Part shown: piece after piece, positions 53,196 through 61,911 of the stretch
How positions within the stretch are numbered: the first letter of the stretch is position 1
Layout of the letters: the number at the start of each line of letters is the position of its first letter
Assembly (NCBI GenBank): GCA_965660945.1
Contig: CBFIBS010000008.1
Span: 1 to 64,000 of the forward strand
Reading direction: 5' to 3'
Source of the DNA: UBA7985 sp002711265
Lineage (GTDB): Bacteria > Pseudomonadota > Alphaproteobacteria > UBA7985
DNA: 64,000 bases
Program-made: the position numbers and the translations under genes
The notes under the pieces: generated by a model
What the model was told of the DNA's origin: nothing
What the model saw: the letters and a program-made list of their open reading frames with translations, nothing else
Databases searched by the model: none

Positions 53196-53484
53196 GTCCT
53201 TAAACTCCATCAAATTTTCAGCCCCGAAATACAGCCGGGATACGAGAGACGACCCTGAAAGGAGAAAACGCCCATGGGTCTTTTTCAAATGGTCAAAAAC
53301 TGGCCCTGAAATTACAGAACCTTTGAGGCTCTCATGACGGAGGCGGGCGCGAAGGGTCAAGGGTTTTGCTGGAAATGCACGAAAACGGACGCAATTGCCG
53401 AGGTTTTCAAGGCATTATGCGGCACCGCCGACAAGCAAAAAGTATTTTTCTCATTATTTCCAATGAGATTCACCTAGAAGTAGA

Positions 53485-53504
53485 TTCGAATCGCCGGATT
53501 CGAA
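53485..53504. promoter_or_regulatory. Palindrome upstream of galM
   Basis: TTCGAATC and GATTCGAA are separated by GCCG, a perfect 8-bp inverted repeat, followed by five A residues. It lies about 106 nt before galM, suitable for an operator of a gal repressor or activator. Confidence 0.4.
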
Positions 53505-53507
53505 AAA

Positions 53508-53521
53508 GACTCTGGAGTCTC
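53508..53521. promoter_or_regulatory. Second palindrome upstream of galM
   Basis: AGACTC and GAGTCT flank TG, three bases after the first palindrome. Two adjacent inverted repeats before an operon suggest paired regulator sites. Confidence 0.3.
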
Positions 53522-53610
53522 AGCCCTGCGAAGGCCGTTTCCCGGGCTAAGCTGCATCCTATATGCTTGATAACAGGCCCCCCGCACCAAACCACCCGGA
53601 GACATAGCCC

Positions 53611-54648
53611 ATGCTGACCCCACGCTTTGAAGCCCACGCCACGGTCGAGGACTGGACCACCTACAACCGGGTGACGGTCGCCAAAGGGCGGCTGGTGTCG
53701 CGGATGGGGCTGGTCGCGGAGATCGGTGAGGTCGGCGCAGCACTGGTCTCTCTGCGCCTGCCGGGCGAAGATGGCCAAGCAGGCAGTGGTGATGCGCTGG
53801 TCTGGACGCTGGACCACCCGATGCACTATCTGCTTTCCGCCGGGTCCGTAGGCGGTGTTGTCGGCCCGGTTGCAAACCGGCTGGGCGGGGCCAAGGCCAG
53901 TATCGGAAACAAGGCGCTGAAGCTGCTGGCCAACGAAGGCGACAACCTGCTGCACTCCGGTGCAGCCTCGACCCTCTACCGCTTCTGGCGGCTGCAGGTC
54001 AGGGGCGACAGCATCGTCGCTGCGCTGGACCTGCCCCACGGCACCGATGGTTTCCCCGGGCGCCGGGAGTTGCAGGCGCGCTACCGGTTCAATGAGACCG
54101 GCGATACGCTGGAACTGGACCTGAGCCTGACCTCGAACCGGGACACGCTGGTCAACATGACCCATCACCCCTACTGGAACCTTGCCGGTGGCGGGCCGCT
54201 GTCTGCCCATCGCCTGCGCGTCCCGGCGAGTGGCGCGCTGACCCTCGATGCTGAAAAGATCCCAACCGGTGAAGTCAGCACGCCCGCCAAGGCCGGGATG
54301 AACTTCAGCCGCGCCAAGACCCTCGATGTCGCCAAGGGGCGCTATGATGGATTTCTGGTGCTGCCCGAACAGCGGGACTTCGACGCCGAACTGACCGTGC
54401 CGGACATGGGCCGCCGACTGGCGGTGAGAAGTAATCAGGCCGGCGTCCAGGTGTTTACCCACCCCGGCGGCAGCCTGCCCGCGCCCGAGGGTGTGTCCGA
54501 TATCGGAGCGGTCGAGCACCTGCCCGAGGCTGTCTGTCTGGAGCCGCAGGTACACCCCGACGCGCCCAACCACGAGGGCTTTCCCTCAATCCTGCTCCCC
54601 GCCCGGCAAACCTACGAGAACCGCATCCGCTACCAGCTCGAATGGTAA
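53611..54648 (+). CDS. galM: Aldose 1-epimerase (galactose mutarotase)
   Basis: Interconverts alpha- and beta-D-galactose so that GalK can use it. The 345 residues are in the normal range. The family segments GPVANRL, NMTHHPYWNLAG with the catalytic His, YDGFL, and AVCLEPQ with the catalytic Glu are visible. GGAG about 10 nt before the ATG. It heads the galM-galT-galK-permease-GH42 operon on the plus strand. Confidence 0.92.
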   Translation: MLTPRFEAHATVEDWTTYNRVTVAKGRLVSRMGLVAEIGEVGAALVSLRLPGEDGQAGSGDALVWTLDHPMHYLLSAGSVGGVVGPVANRLGGAKASIGNKALKLLANEGDNLLHSGAASTLYRFWRLQVRGDSIVAALDLPHGTDGFPGRRELQARYRFNETGDTLELDLSLTSNRDTLVNMTHHPYWNLAGGGPLSAHRLRVPASGALTLDAEKIPTGEVSTPAKAGMNFSRAKTLDVAKGRYDGFLVLPEQRDFDAELTVPDMGRRLAVRSNQAGVQVFTHPGGSLPAPEGVSDIGAVEHLPEAVCLEPQVHPDAPNHEGFPSILLPARQTYENRIRYQLEW

Positions 54649-54785
54649 AGTCCGCACGCAGCACCGCCCGTTACCAAGAAACCCGGAGCCGTGGCTGGTA
54701 AAGCTGGCTTGACAGGCCCCAGCCACACTTGAATTGTGGAAGCAATCAAGAACAATCATACGCTACTGAAAGCGGGCCTGCTGCG

Positions 54786-55838
54786 ATGGATTTTCACCGC
54801 TACGACCACCGGAAAGCAGACGGCCGTCAGCTATACCTCTACAGCCGCGAAACGCGCGACTACAGGGTCACCAACGACGTTGAAGGCCCCTACGCGCCGA
54901 ACCCGCATCTGCGCTGGCACCCGCTGCGGCGGGAATGGGTCGCCTATAACGCCTCGCGCAACACCCGCACCCTCAACCCACCGCCGGACTTCAACCCGCT
55001 CGCGCCGGTTGCTGTCGACGGCTACCCCGGCGAGATCCCGGTGACCGACTTCGAGATTGCAGTGTTCGAGAACCGCTGGCCGGGCTTTGCCCAACTCGCG
55101 GTCGGCCTTGGCGAGGACGATGGGCCACCGGCCAAGGGCGTGTGCGAAGTGGTGGTCTACACCACCGAGCCCAGCGGCGCGCTGCACGACCTGCCTGTCG
55201 ACCGGATTGCGTTGCTGCTGCAGGCCTGGGCCGACCGCTACCGGGCGCTGCAAGCACAGCCCGAAGTGCAGTACGTCATGCCCTTCGAGAGCCGGGGTGC
55301 CCACGTCGGCGTGACCCTGCCCCACCCACACGGGCAGATTTACGCCTTTCCCTTCCTGCCCCCACAGATCGAACGGCAGGCGCGGGCGCAGATGGAGAAC
55401 CAGGCCTTGACCCGGCTGGTCCATGCCCCCGACCCGGCGCTGGTGGTCGAAGACCGGGAGCACACGGTCGCGCTCTGCCCCGAATACGCCCGCTACCCCT
55501 TCGAGACCTGGGTTCTGCCGCGCGAGCGGGTGGTCGCGCCCGATGAAATGAGCGATGCCGCACTGATCGACTTCGCCCACGCGCTCAAGCGCGCACAGCA
55601 GCGGCTGGACCGGCACTTCGGCGGCACCACGCCGCTGGTGCTGTGGTGCGCGCTGCCGCCCAAGGGCTTCGAAGGCAGCTGGCCCTTCCACGTCCAGCTC
55701 TGGCCCATGCAGCGGGGCGAGAACAAATTCAAGTTCCTCGCCTCGGTCGAGCAGATTACCGGCGTGTTCCTCGTCGATGTTCTGCCCGAAGACGCCGCCG
55801 CCACGCTGCGCGCGATCGACCCGGACAGCGCGGGATGA
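54786..55838 (+). CDS. galT: Galactose-1-phosphate uridylyltransferase
   Basis: Exchanges UDP between UDP-glucose and galactose-1-phosphate in the Leloir pathway. The ATG at 54786 gives 350 residues starting MDFHRYDHRKADGRQ. The active-site HPHGQ with the nucleophilic His is present. The zinc-binding CxxC found near the N-terminus of E. coli GalT is absent (NPPPDFNPLAP stands there), as in several GalT groups. The stop overlaps the galK start by 4 nt. A 137-nt gap separates it from galM, without a gene. Confidence 0.93.
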   Translation: MDFHRYDHRKADGRQLYLYSRETRDYRVTNDVEGPYAPNPHLRWHPLRREWVAYNASRNTRTLNPPPDFNPLAPVAVDGYPGEIPVTDFEIAVFENRWPGFAQLAVGLGEDDGPPAKGVCEVVVYTTEPSGALHDLPVDRIALLLQAWADRYRALQAQPEVQYVMPFESRGAHVGVTLPHPHGQIYAFPFLPPQIERQARAQMENQALTRLVHAPDPALVVEDREHTVALCPEYARYPFETWVLPRERVVAPDEMSDAALIDFAHALKRAQQRLDRHFGGTTPLVLWCALPPKGFEGSWPFHVQLWPMQRGENKFKFLASVEQITGVFLVDVLPEDAAATLRAIDPDSAG

Positions 55839-56968
55839 GCGCGCCCGTCATCGACGCCGCCAGTGTGGCCACAGCCCACGCGCAGGCCTTTGGCATCGAG
55901 CCGGTGGGCGGGGTCTTTGCGCCGGGGCGGGTCAACCTGATCGGCGATCATACCGACTACAACGAAGGCTACGTCTTCCCGGTTGCGCTGGAGATTGGCA
56001 CCTACATCGCCTACAGCCGTAACGCCAGCGGGCTGGTGCGCGCCCGGTCGCTCAACCTCGATGACCAGCGCGAACGCCCGCTGACCGCACCAGCCTTCGG
56101 CGACTGGCTGGACTACGTCATCGGCGCGCTGCAGGCGCTGGCCGGGCACAGCAACAGCGACCTTCCCGCTGGGCTGGACCTGACCATCGGCTCCACGGTC
56201 CCCACCGGGGCCAGCGTGTCGTCTTCAGCCGCGCTGCAGGTCGCCACCATCCGCGCGGGACAGCAGGCCTTCGGGGTCGAGGTCAGCGCGGTCGACATCG
56301 CCCGCCTGGCCCAGCGCGCTGAAAACGACTACGTCGGCGTGAACTGCGGACTGATGGACCAGATGGCCTCCTCGACCGGAAAGCCGGGCGCGGCGCTTTT
56401 CTTCGACACCAAGACCATGGAAACCAGCCTCGAAGCCCTGCCCGCCGGCTTCAGCTTTCTGACGCTGCATTCGGGGCTGTCGCGGCAGCTCACTGACGGC
56501 GCCTACAACGAGCGCCGGGCTCAGTGCGAAGCCGCTGCGAGCGCTTTGGGGCTGCCCAGCCTGCGCACGGCAACGATGGAGCAGGTCGAGGCCCTGCCCG
56601 ACCCGCGCATGCGGGCCCGGGCGCGGCACGTGGTCACCGAGAACCAGCGGGTGCTGGACGCCCGCGATGCCCTGCGCGCCGGCGATATGGCCCGGTTCGG
56701 GGCGCTTATGACCCAGTCCCACCATTCCTTGAGTGCCGATTTCCAGACATCGACCCGCGAGGTCGACGCGCTGGTGGAGTCCTGCCTCGGCCGCGGGGTG
56801 CTGGGTGCCCGCATCACCGGGGCTGGTTTTGGCGGCTGCATCGTCGTGCTGGTCGAATGCGGGGCCGAGGCCGGGCTTGTGACCTCGCTGCGCTACGCCC
56901 ACCCGCAGGCGTGGCTGGTGGCAACCTCGACGGCCACCCGGTCCGCCCGCGCATCGGGCGAGGGTTGA
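55835..56968 (+). CDS. galK: Galactokinase
   Basis: ATP-dependent phosphorylation of galactose, GHMP kinase family. The ATG at 55835 (overlapping galT by 4 nt) gives 377 residues. GRVNLIGDHTDYNEGYVFP is the galactose-specific motif, TVPTGASVSSSAAL the ATP-binding loop (here with Thr-Gly-Ala in place of the usual Gly-Ala-Gly-Leu), and ITGAGFGGC the third GHMP motif. Length equals the family norm. Confidence 0.93.
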   Translation: MSAPVIDAASVATAHAQAFGIEPVGGVFAPGRVNLIGDHTDYNEGYVFPVALEIGTYIAYSRNASGLVRARSLNLDDQRERPLTAPAFGDWLDYVIGALQALAGHSNSDLPAGLDLTIGSTVPTGASVSSSAALQVATIRAGQQAFGVEVSAVDIARLAQRAENDYVGVNCGLMDQMASSTGKPGAALFFDTKTMETSLEALPAGFSFLTLHSGLSRQLTDGAYNERRAQCEAAASALGLPSLRTATMEQVEALPDPRMRARARHVVTENQRVLDARDALRAGDMARFGALMTQSHHSLSADFQTSTREVDALVESCLGRGVLGARITGAGFGGCIVVLVECGAEAGLVTSLRYAHPQAWLVATSTATRSARASGEG

Positions 56969-57014
56969 GCCATGCAGTCCGCCCGAATGCATCCCGCAGC
57001 CGAGCAAAGTCCGC

Positions 57015-58133
57015 ATGCAGCACCTTGACCGCATCCTGCTCCTGCGCCTGCTGGCGATCTTCGGGCTGATCCTGACCGTGGTCACGCTCAGCGCGGTGCT
57101 CTCACAGGCGGCGCGGTTGACCGATGAGGTACTGCGCGCCGGCATGTCCCTGTCTGAGTTCGGCGGCCTGATCCTGCTGATCGTGCCGAAAATGGCCGAG
57201 CTGGTGACACCGCTGGCCTTCGGTATCGCGGTCATCCTCGCCTGTATTCAGCGCAACGAGGCCGGGACGACGCTGCTGCTGCGCGCTGCAGGCCGTGCGC
57301 CCCGGGTCGACGCAGCCGTGATTGCAAGCGGTAGCCTCGTGGCGGCGCTGGTGCTGTTCGCCTGTGCCAGCGTGCTGGTGCCGCTCAATCAGATCCAGTA
57401 CCGGCAAGCCTTTGCCCTCGCCCAGCAGCAGGGGATCGAGCGCTTGCGCATCCCGGCGGGACAGCCGATCGAGCTTGTCCCGGGCCTGAGCCTGCAGGTC
57501 GAGCAGCACCGCGAGGCCGGGGTGTTCGAGGGCGTCACCGTTATCGACCTCACCCGTCCCGACGAGCGACTGATCATCCGGGCCGAGCGGGCCGAGCTGA
57601 GCCGCACCGGCACGCTGGCGCTTTCCCTGCATCTGACCCAAGCACAGGTGCAGCAAACCATGGCAGACGGGCAGACCACCACGCTGCGTTTTGCCAGCAC
57701 CCAGCTTCCCCTCACCCTGCCCGATCCGCGCGGGCTGGTCGCGCCCATGTTCGCCGACCGGCTGAGCCGGGCCGATACCCTGTCTTCGGCGGCACTGCTT
57801 CGGCAGATCAGCGCCGGTGACGCCCCGCCAGCGTTGACCGCCGAGCTGATACGGCGGGGCGCTGCGGCACTGTCCGTGCTGGCTTTCGGTCTGCTGGCGA
57901 GCGCGCTGCTGTTCGGGCGGCGTCCCGATGGCCGCCGCCAGACCCTGCCCGCCACCGCCCTGCTGGTGTTCCTGATCCTGTACCTGCTGATCCAGACCAC
58001 GCTGCTGTCCGCGCGCGGGTTCAGCCCCGCCACCGGAGGGCTGGTGTTGGCAATCAGTCTGTCCCCGCCTATCCTCGCGCCAGTTCTGCAGGCCCTGATC
58101 GGGCTTGCGCGGCGTCCTGCGACCCTGTCCTGA
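57015..58133 (+). CDS. LptF/LptG-family permease in the gal operon
   Basis: Inner-membrane protein of the YjgP/YjgQ family, whose known members are the permeases of the LPS-export ABC complex LptB2FG. The 372 residues have about three hydrophobic segments at the N-terminus (10-30, 45-66, 97-118), a central periplasmic beta-rich domain (about 125-265, with LVPGLSLQVEQHREAGVFEGVTV in part) and three at the C-terminus (282-300, 313-333, 339-360). The family signature region IQRNEAGTTLLLRAAG is clear. lptF and lptG normally sit together; here one such gene lies alone between galK and a GH42 gene. It may be the organism's LptF or LptG, or a paralogue. Confidence 0.8.
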   Translation: MQHLDRILLLRLLAIFGLILTVVTLSAVLSQAARLTDEVLRAGMSLSEFGGLILLIVPKMAELVTPLAFGIAVILACIQRNEAGTTLLLRAAGRAPRVDAAVIASGSLVAALVLFACASVLVPLNQIQYRQAFALAQQQGIERLRIPAGQPIELVPGLSLQVEQHREAGVFEGVTVIDLTRPDERLIIRAERAELSRTGTLALSLHLTQAQVQQTMADGQTTTLRFASTQLPLTLPDPRGLVAPMFADRLSRADTLSSAALLRQISAGDAPPALTAELIRRGAAALSVLAFGLLASALLFGRRPDGRRQTLPATALLVFLILYLLIQTTLLSARGFSPATGGLVLAISLSPPILAPVLQALIGLARRPATLS

Positions 58134-58182
58134 ACCGGTCCGCGACCCCGAATTCCCCGTAAAGCTGAAAGAAGTCCAGTCC

Positions 58183-60261
58183 ATGTACCAGCCCGATAAC
58201 CAACCCCGCCTTGGCGTCTGCTACTACCCCGAACACTGGCCCGAGGACACGTGGGAGGCCGATGCACGACGGATGAAAGACCTCGGCCTGACGACAGTGC
58301 GGATCGGCGAATTTGCCTGGGCGCGGATGGAGCCCGAGCCGGGTGTTTTCACTTGGGACTGGCTCGACCGGGCGATCCAGACCCTCGGTGATGCCGGGCT
58401 GAAGGTTGTGCTCTGCACCCCAACGCCGACGCCGCCGAAGTGGCTAACCGACGCCTACCCCAGCGTGCTGCGGCATAGCGAAGACGGCCTGCCGGAAAAG
58501 CACGGCTCGCGCCGCCACGTCTCCGTTGCCTCCAAGACCTATCGCGAGCAGTCGCGCCGGATCACCCGCGCGCTGGCCGACCGCTATGGCCACAACCCGC
58601 ATATCATCGGCTGGCAGACCGACAACGAATACAGCTGCCACGACAGTACCCTGTCCTATGGCCCCGAGGACCGCGACGCCTTCCACCTGTGGCTGGCCAA
58701 GGCCTACGGCGACATCAATGCGCTCAATGCGCAGTGGGGCACGGTGTTCTGGTCGATGACCTACCGCAGCTTCGATGAAATCGAGCTGCCCAATCGGCTG
58801 ACCGCCGAACCGGCGCCGGCACACTGGCTCGATTTCCGGCGTTTTTTCAGCGACATGACGGCGGAATTCAACCGCGAGCAGTGCGATATCCTGCGCGCGG
58901 GCAGTCGGGCAGACATGTTCATCACCCACAACTTCATGGTCGCCGAAATGGGCTTCGACCACTGGACAGTGAGCAGTGACCTCGACTTCGCCAGCTGGGA
59001 TTCCTACCCGCTTGGCTTCGTGGAGAAGTTCGCCGGCCGCATGGGCATGAGCGGTGAGGCCATAGTCGACCGCTACATGCGCATAGGCCACCCCGACATC
59101 GTCTCCCTGCACCACGATCTCTATCGCGACATGTCGCGCACGGGCCGGCTGTGGGTCATGGAGCAGCAGCCCGGTCCGGTGAACTGGGCCGACTGGAACC
59201 CCGCACCCGTTGACGGGGCGGTGCGGTTCTGGACGCTGGAGGCCATCGCCCACGGCGCCGAAGTCGTCTCCTATTTCCGCTGGCGGCAGGCCCAATGGGC
59301 GCAGGAAACCTACCACACCGGCCTGAATCGGCCCGACGGCACCCCCGACCGGGCCTCGGTCGAGGTCGAGAGCCTGCGCGATGACCTGCCCAAGCTGACC
59401 TTCGTTGACCGCAACGACGCGACGGGTGGCGACAAGTCCAACACCGTGGGGCTGTATTTCGACTGGGAAGCGGCCTTCACCTACGAAGCGCTGGTTCAGG
59501 GCAAGGACCAGAACGCCTACGCCCAGACGGCGAATTGGTATCATTTCCTGCGCCGCATGGGCCTGAACGTCGAGTTCGTCTCCCCCAGCCGGATGGCGGT
59601 CCTGCCCGCCTACATCATCCCATGCGCCCCAGTGCTGGAGGCTGACGTGGTCGACTTCCTGCGCGAAACCGGTGCGCCGACCGTCTTCGGCTGCCGCACC
59701 GGCTCCCGCGATGGCACCCTGAACTGGATGCCCCAGCCCATGGTCTGCGAGGACGGCGTTCCGGTCGAACCGCTGATGACCGACCTGTTCCTCGACCGTG
59801 TCGAGAGCCTGCGCCCGAGCCAGCAGATCGGGGTGGAGCTGGCCGACGGGACGGCGATGAAGGCCTCGGCATGGGTCGAGCACCTGCGAATCATGGGGCT
59901 GTCCGAACCCGGCTCGAACGAGCCCCCGGTCGAGGTGCTCGGCAGCTTCTGCCGTGAACCGCACCTGCCCTCGGGGCTGGATGCGGCCTTCGTGCGGCAG
60001 GAAAACCTGCACTACCTGGGCTTCGAACCCGACTACGAGGGGATGAAGGCCATCATGGCGCCGATTTTCGACGCTGCGATGATCGCCGCCGATGAGCTGC
60101 CCGAAGACATCCGCATGCGGCGCTCAGACGGACGGCTCTACGTGATGAACTTCGGCCCCACGGACTACGATGCCGCGAAAATGGGCCTGCGTGGAGAGGC
60201 TATCATCGGCGAGGGCACGGTTGTCCGGCCCTACACGGTCAGCGTTTTCGACGACACCTGA
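58183..60261 (+). CDS. Beta-galactosidase, glycoside hydrolase family 42
   Basis: Releases terminal beta-D-galactose from galactosides. The ATG at 58183 gives 692 residues, a normal GH42 length. The family opening is GVCYYPEHWPEDTW. The acid/base Glu 149 lies in WQTDNEY, and the nucleophile Glu 327 in VMEQQPG; both match the known catalytic sites. The trimerisation (middle) and C-terminal beta domains follow. No signal peptide is seen, so the enzyme is cytoplasmic and would feed galM, galT and galK in the same operon. Confidence 0.93.
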   Translation: MYQPDNQPRLGVCYYPEHWPEDTWEADARRMKDLGLTTVRIGEFAWARMEPEPGVFTWDWLDRAIQTLGDAGLKVVLCTPTPTPPKWLTDAYPSVLRHSEDGLPEKHGSRRHVSVASKTYREQSRRITRALADRYGHNPHIIGWQTDNEYSCHDSTLSYGPEDRDAFHLWLAKAYGDINALNAQWGTVFWSMTYRSFDEIELPNRLTAEPAPAHWLDFRRFFSDMTAEFNREQCDILRAGSRADMFITHNFMVAEMGFDHWTVSSDLDFASWDSYPLGFVEKFAGRMGMSGEAIVDRYMRIGHPDIVSLHHDLYRDMSRTGRLWVMEQQPGPVNWADWNPAPVDGAVRFWTLEAIAHGAEVVSYFRWRQAQWAQETYHTGLNRPDGTPDRASVEVESLRDDLPKLTFVDRNDATGGDKSNTVGLYFDWEAAFTYEALVQGKDQNAYAQTANWYHFLRRMGLNVEFVSPSRMAVLPAYIIPCAPVLEADVVDFLRETGAPTVFGCRTGSRDGTLNWMPQPMVCEDGVPVEPLMTDLFLDRVESLRPSQQIGVELADGTAMKASAWVEHLRIMGLSEPGSNEPPVEVLGSFCREPHLPSGLDAAFVRQENLHYLGFEPDYEGMKAIMAPIFDAAMIAADELPEDIRMRRSDGRLYVMNFGPTDYDAAKMGLRGEAIIGEGTVVRPYTVSVFDDT

Positions 60262-60278
60262 GCCGACCTCGCGCGGCG

Positions 60279-61202
60279 CTAGCGCGCGCTCCCGCGGGAG
60301 CGCGCCAGCACCAGCCCGCCCAGCGTGATCAGCCCGGCGCCGATCCAGAACGTCAGCGACGGCACCTGCCCCAGCAGGAAGAAGGCCCACAGCATGGTCA
60401 TGACAATGCCGCCGTACTTCACCGGCGCGATGAAGCTGGCCGAGGCATGGCGGAAGGCCATGACGTTGCCCAACTGCCCCAGATTGGCCAGCAGACCCAT
60501 CCCCAGAAACACCGTCAGCTGGAACCAGCTCACCGGCTCCCAGTTCAGCAGGGCAAAGGGCGCGAGATAGATCGACCCGAACAGCGCCATGCCGACCACC
60601 AGAATGAAGGTACTGTCCCGGTCGGTGATGAACTTGAGGATGGTGAACTGCGCACCCAGCGTGAAGGCCGCGCCGAAGGCCGCCAGCGCCCCAAGCGAGA
60701 CGAATTGCGCCACCGCACCGAAGTTGGGCTCCGCTGTCACCACCCCGCCAACCAGCGCGATAACCCCCGCGAGCAGCACGAGCCGGTTCGGCCGTTCGCC
60801 CAGCAGCAGCATGGCCAGCGCCACGGTGAACACCCCCGAGGTCATGGTGATGGCCGAGGCATTAGCCTGATCGATGTTGAGCACCGCCACGATCGAGCAC
60901 AGGAAGGTCAGCGCGCCGAAGGCCGCCCGCAGGGCGTGCCAACCGAGCAACCCCGGGGTCGGCAACAGCCGCGCCGACTGACCCGAGAGCACGAAGTAGA
61001 GCATCAGCGGGGTCAGGGATACAAACCCGCCGACGAACCGAAACCACGCCAGCTGATAGGGGCTGAGGCCCTCGCCCCAGAGGTTGGGAAAGATGAACAG
61101 CAAGCTGTAAAAAGCCGAGCCTTGCAGGGTCCAGAGTACCCCTTGAAGCGGGCGTGGATTCTGGTCCGTGGCGAGGTGCTGGGCGGATGTATCAACCCGC
61201 AT
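60279..61202 (-). CDS. DMT superfamily (EamA) transporter
   Basis: Ten-segment metabolite transporter of 307 residues with two EamA halves. Typical segments are AFYSLLFIFPNLWGEGLSPYQLAWFRF (in part), ASAITMTSGVFTVALAMLLLGERP and FWIGAGLITLGGLVLA. It is convergent with the GH42 gene, ending 18 nt from it, and divergent in sequence from the DMT protein at 42548. Substrate unknown. Confidence 0.85.
   Translation of the reverse strand: MRVDTSAQHLATDQNPRPLQGVLWTLQGSAFYSLLFIFPNLWGEGLSPYQLAWFRFVGGFVSLTPLMLYFVLSGQSARLLPTPGLLGWHALRAAFGALTFLCSIVAVLNIDQANASAITMTSGVFTVALAMLLLGERPNRLVLLAGVIALVGGVVTAEPNFGAVAQFVSLGALAAFGAAFTLGAQFTILKFITDRDSTFILVVGMALFGSIYLAPFALLNWEPVSWFQLTVFLGMGLLANLGQLGNVMAFRHASASFIAPVKYGGIVMTMLWAFFLLGQVPSLTFWIGAGLITLGGLVLARSRGSAR
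60284..60305. repeat. Perfect 22-bp palindrome at a convergent gene end
   Basis: Two 11-bp arms with no spacer (GCGCGCTCCCG and its complement) lie over the last codons of the DMT gene, between two convergent genes. There is no T-run. It could act in 3' end formation of either transcript. Confidence 0.6.
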
Positions 61203-61374
61203 CGACGCACCTGCGATCGACTAAGTTATTGAAAACAAATACAACTATGCGCATAGATGCAGCCGTTGCGACCTTCATGCTCTGTTCTCGTTTTGGGCTA
61301 CGCTGCCGTGCCTTTGCGACTCTGAGTGGTCCGACCAAAGCAAGCTCTTGTTTCTATTAGGGACTTCTAATGTT
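61203..61374. other. Intergenic region between the DMT and ccmI-like genes
   Basis: No gene recognised in 172 nt. It is more A+T-rich than its surroundings and should contain the DMT promoter and the end of the ccm transcript. Confidence 0.35.
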
Positions 61375-61908
61375 CTATTCCGGGCCTTGCGCCGGTTCTC
61401 CGGTATCAAAGCCTTCGATCAGGTCCCGGATCTCACCATAGCGGGGATGATCTGGGTCGATCAACGGCAGAAGTCGGCGGAACAGCACAGCAGCCGCGAC
61501 CCGGTCCCCGGCTTCGGCAGCCGCCTGCGCTGCGAGCATGAGCAGGCGCGGGTCTTCGGGCTGCAGCTGCAACAGGCCATCGAGAGCGAAACGCAAGCCC
61601 TCCAGATCCTGCAGATTGGCATAGGACCGGGCGAGCCGTTCCCATTCCTCGGCGCTGCCGCCGTCCTGCTCGAGCCGCTGGCGCAGACCGGCGACCATGC
61701 CTTCGATCGCCGCCTGCCGGTCGGCGTCGCTGACCCCGCTGAGCTGCTCGCTCAGGGCGGCGACCCGGTCGGGGTCGGGGGCATTGCCCGACATCCCTCG
61801 ATCCATCAGCGGCGCGGGCTGGAACAGCAGCCGGGGCTGACCGAGGCTCAGGTACAGCCCCGCACCGATCAGCACCACGGCAAAGGCCATGAGCAGGAGA
61901 CTGCGCAT
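61375..61908 (-). CDS. CcmI-like TPR protein of cytochrome c maturation
   Basis: Likely the chaperone-type subunit that hands apocytochrome c to the haem lyase. The 177 residues have one N-terminal hydrophobic segment (LLLMAFAVVLIGAGLYLSLG) and TPR-like repeats (DGGSAEEWERLARSYANLQD, ALDGLLQLQPEDPRLLMLAA). The usual CcmI has a two-helix membrane domain and roughly 400 residues; this one keeps only the periplasmic TPR part with one anchor, so it is a short form. It follows ccmH by 3 nt, the common gene order. Confidence 0.75.
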   Translation of the reverse strand: MRSLLLMAFAVVLIGAGLYLSLGQPRLLFQPAPLMDRGMSGNAPDPDRVAALSEQLSGVSDADRQAAIEGMVAGLRQRLEQDGGSAEEWERLARSYANLQDLEGLRFALDGLLQLQPEDPRLLMLAAQAAAEAGDRVAAAVLFRRLLPLIDPDHPRYGEIRDLIEGFDTGEPAQGPE

Positions 61909-61911
61909 CGG

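Larger units (their letters stand above)
53196..53610. promoter_or_regulatory. Divergent region between the surface protein gene and the gal operon
   Basis: A 415-nt stretch without genes. It is moderately A+T-rich around 53440-53480 and contains two adjacent palindromes listed separately. It must carry the promoters of the RTX-like gene (minus) and galM (plus). Confidence 0.5.

Noticed and set aside
51399..53258. Plus-strand 619-codon frame opposite the RTX-like gene
   Set aside because: Mirror of the repetitive minus-strand gene; Arg/His-rich and without recognisable domain.
54708..54737. TTGACA upstream of galT as an internal promoter
   Set aside because: No acceptable -10 box at 16-18 bp.
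54651..57025. Similar 19-bp strings (AAAGTCCGCAYGCAGCACC) after galM and before the LptF-like gene
   Set aside because: One pair with one mismatch in a window this size can occur by chance, and the second copy overlaps a start codon.
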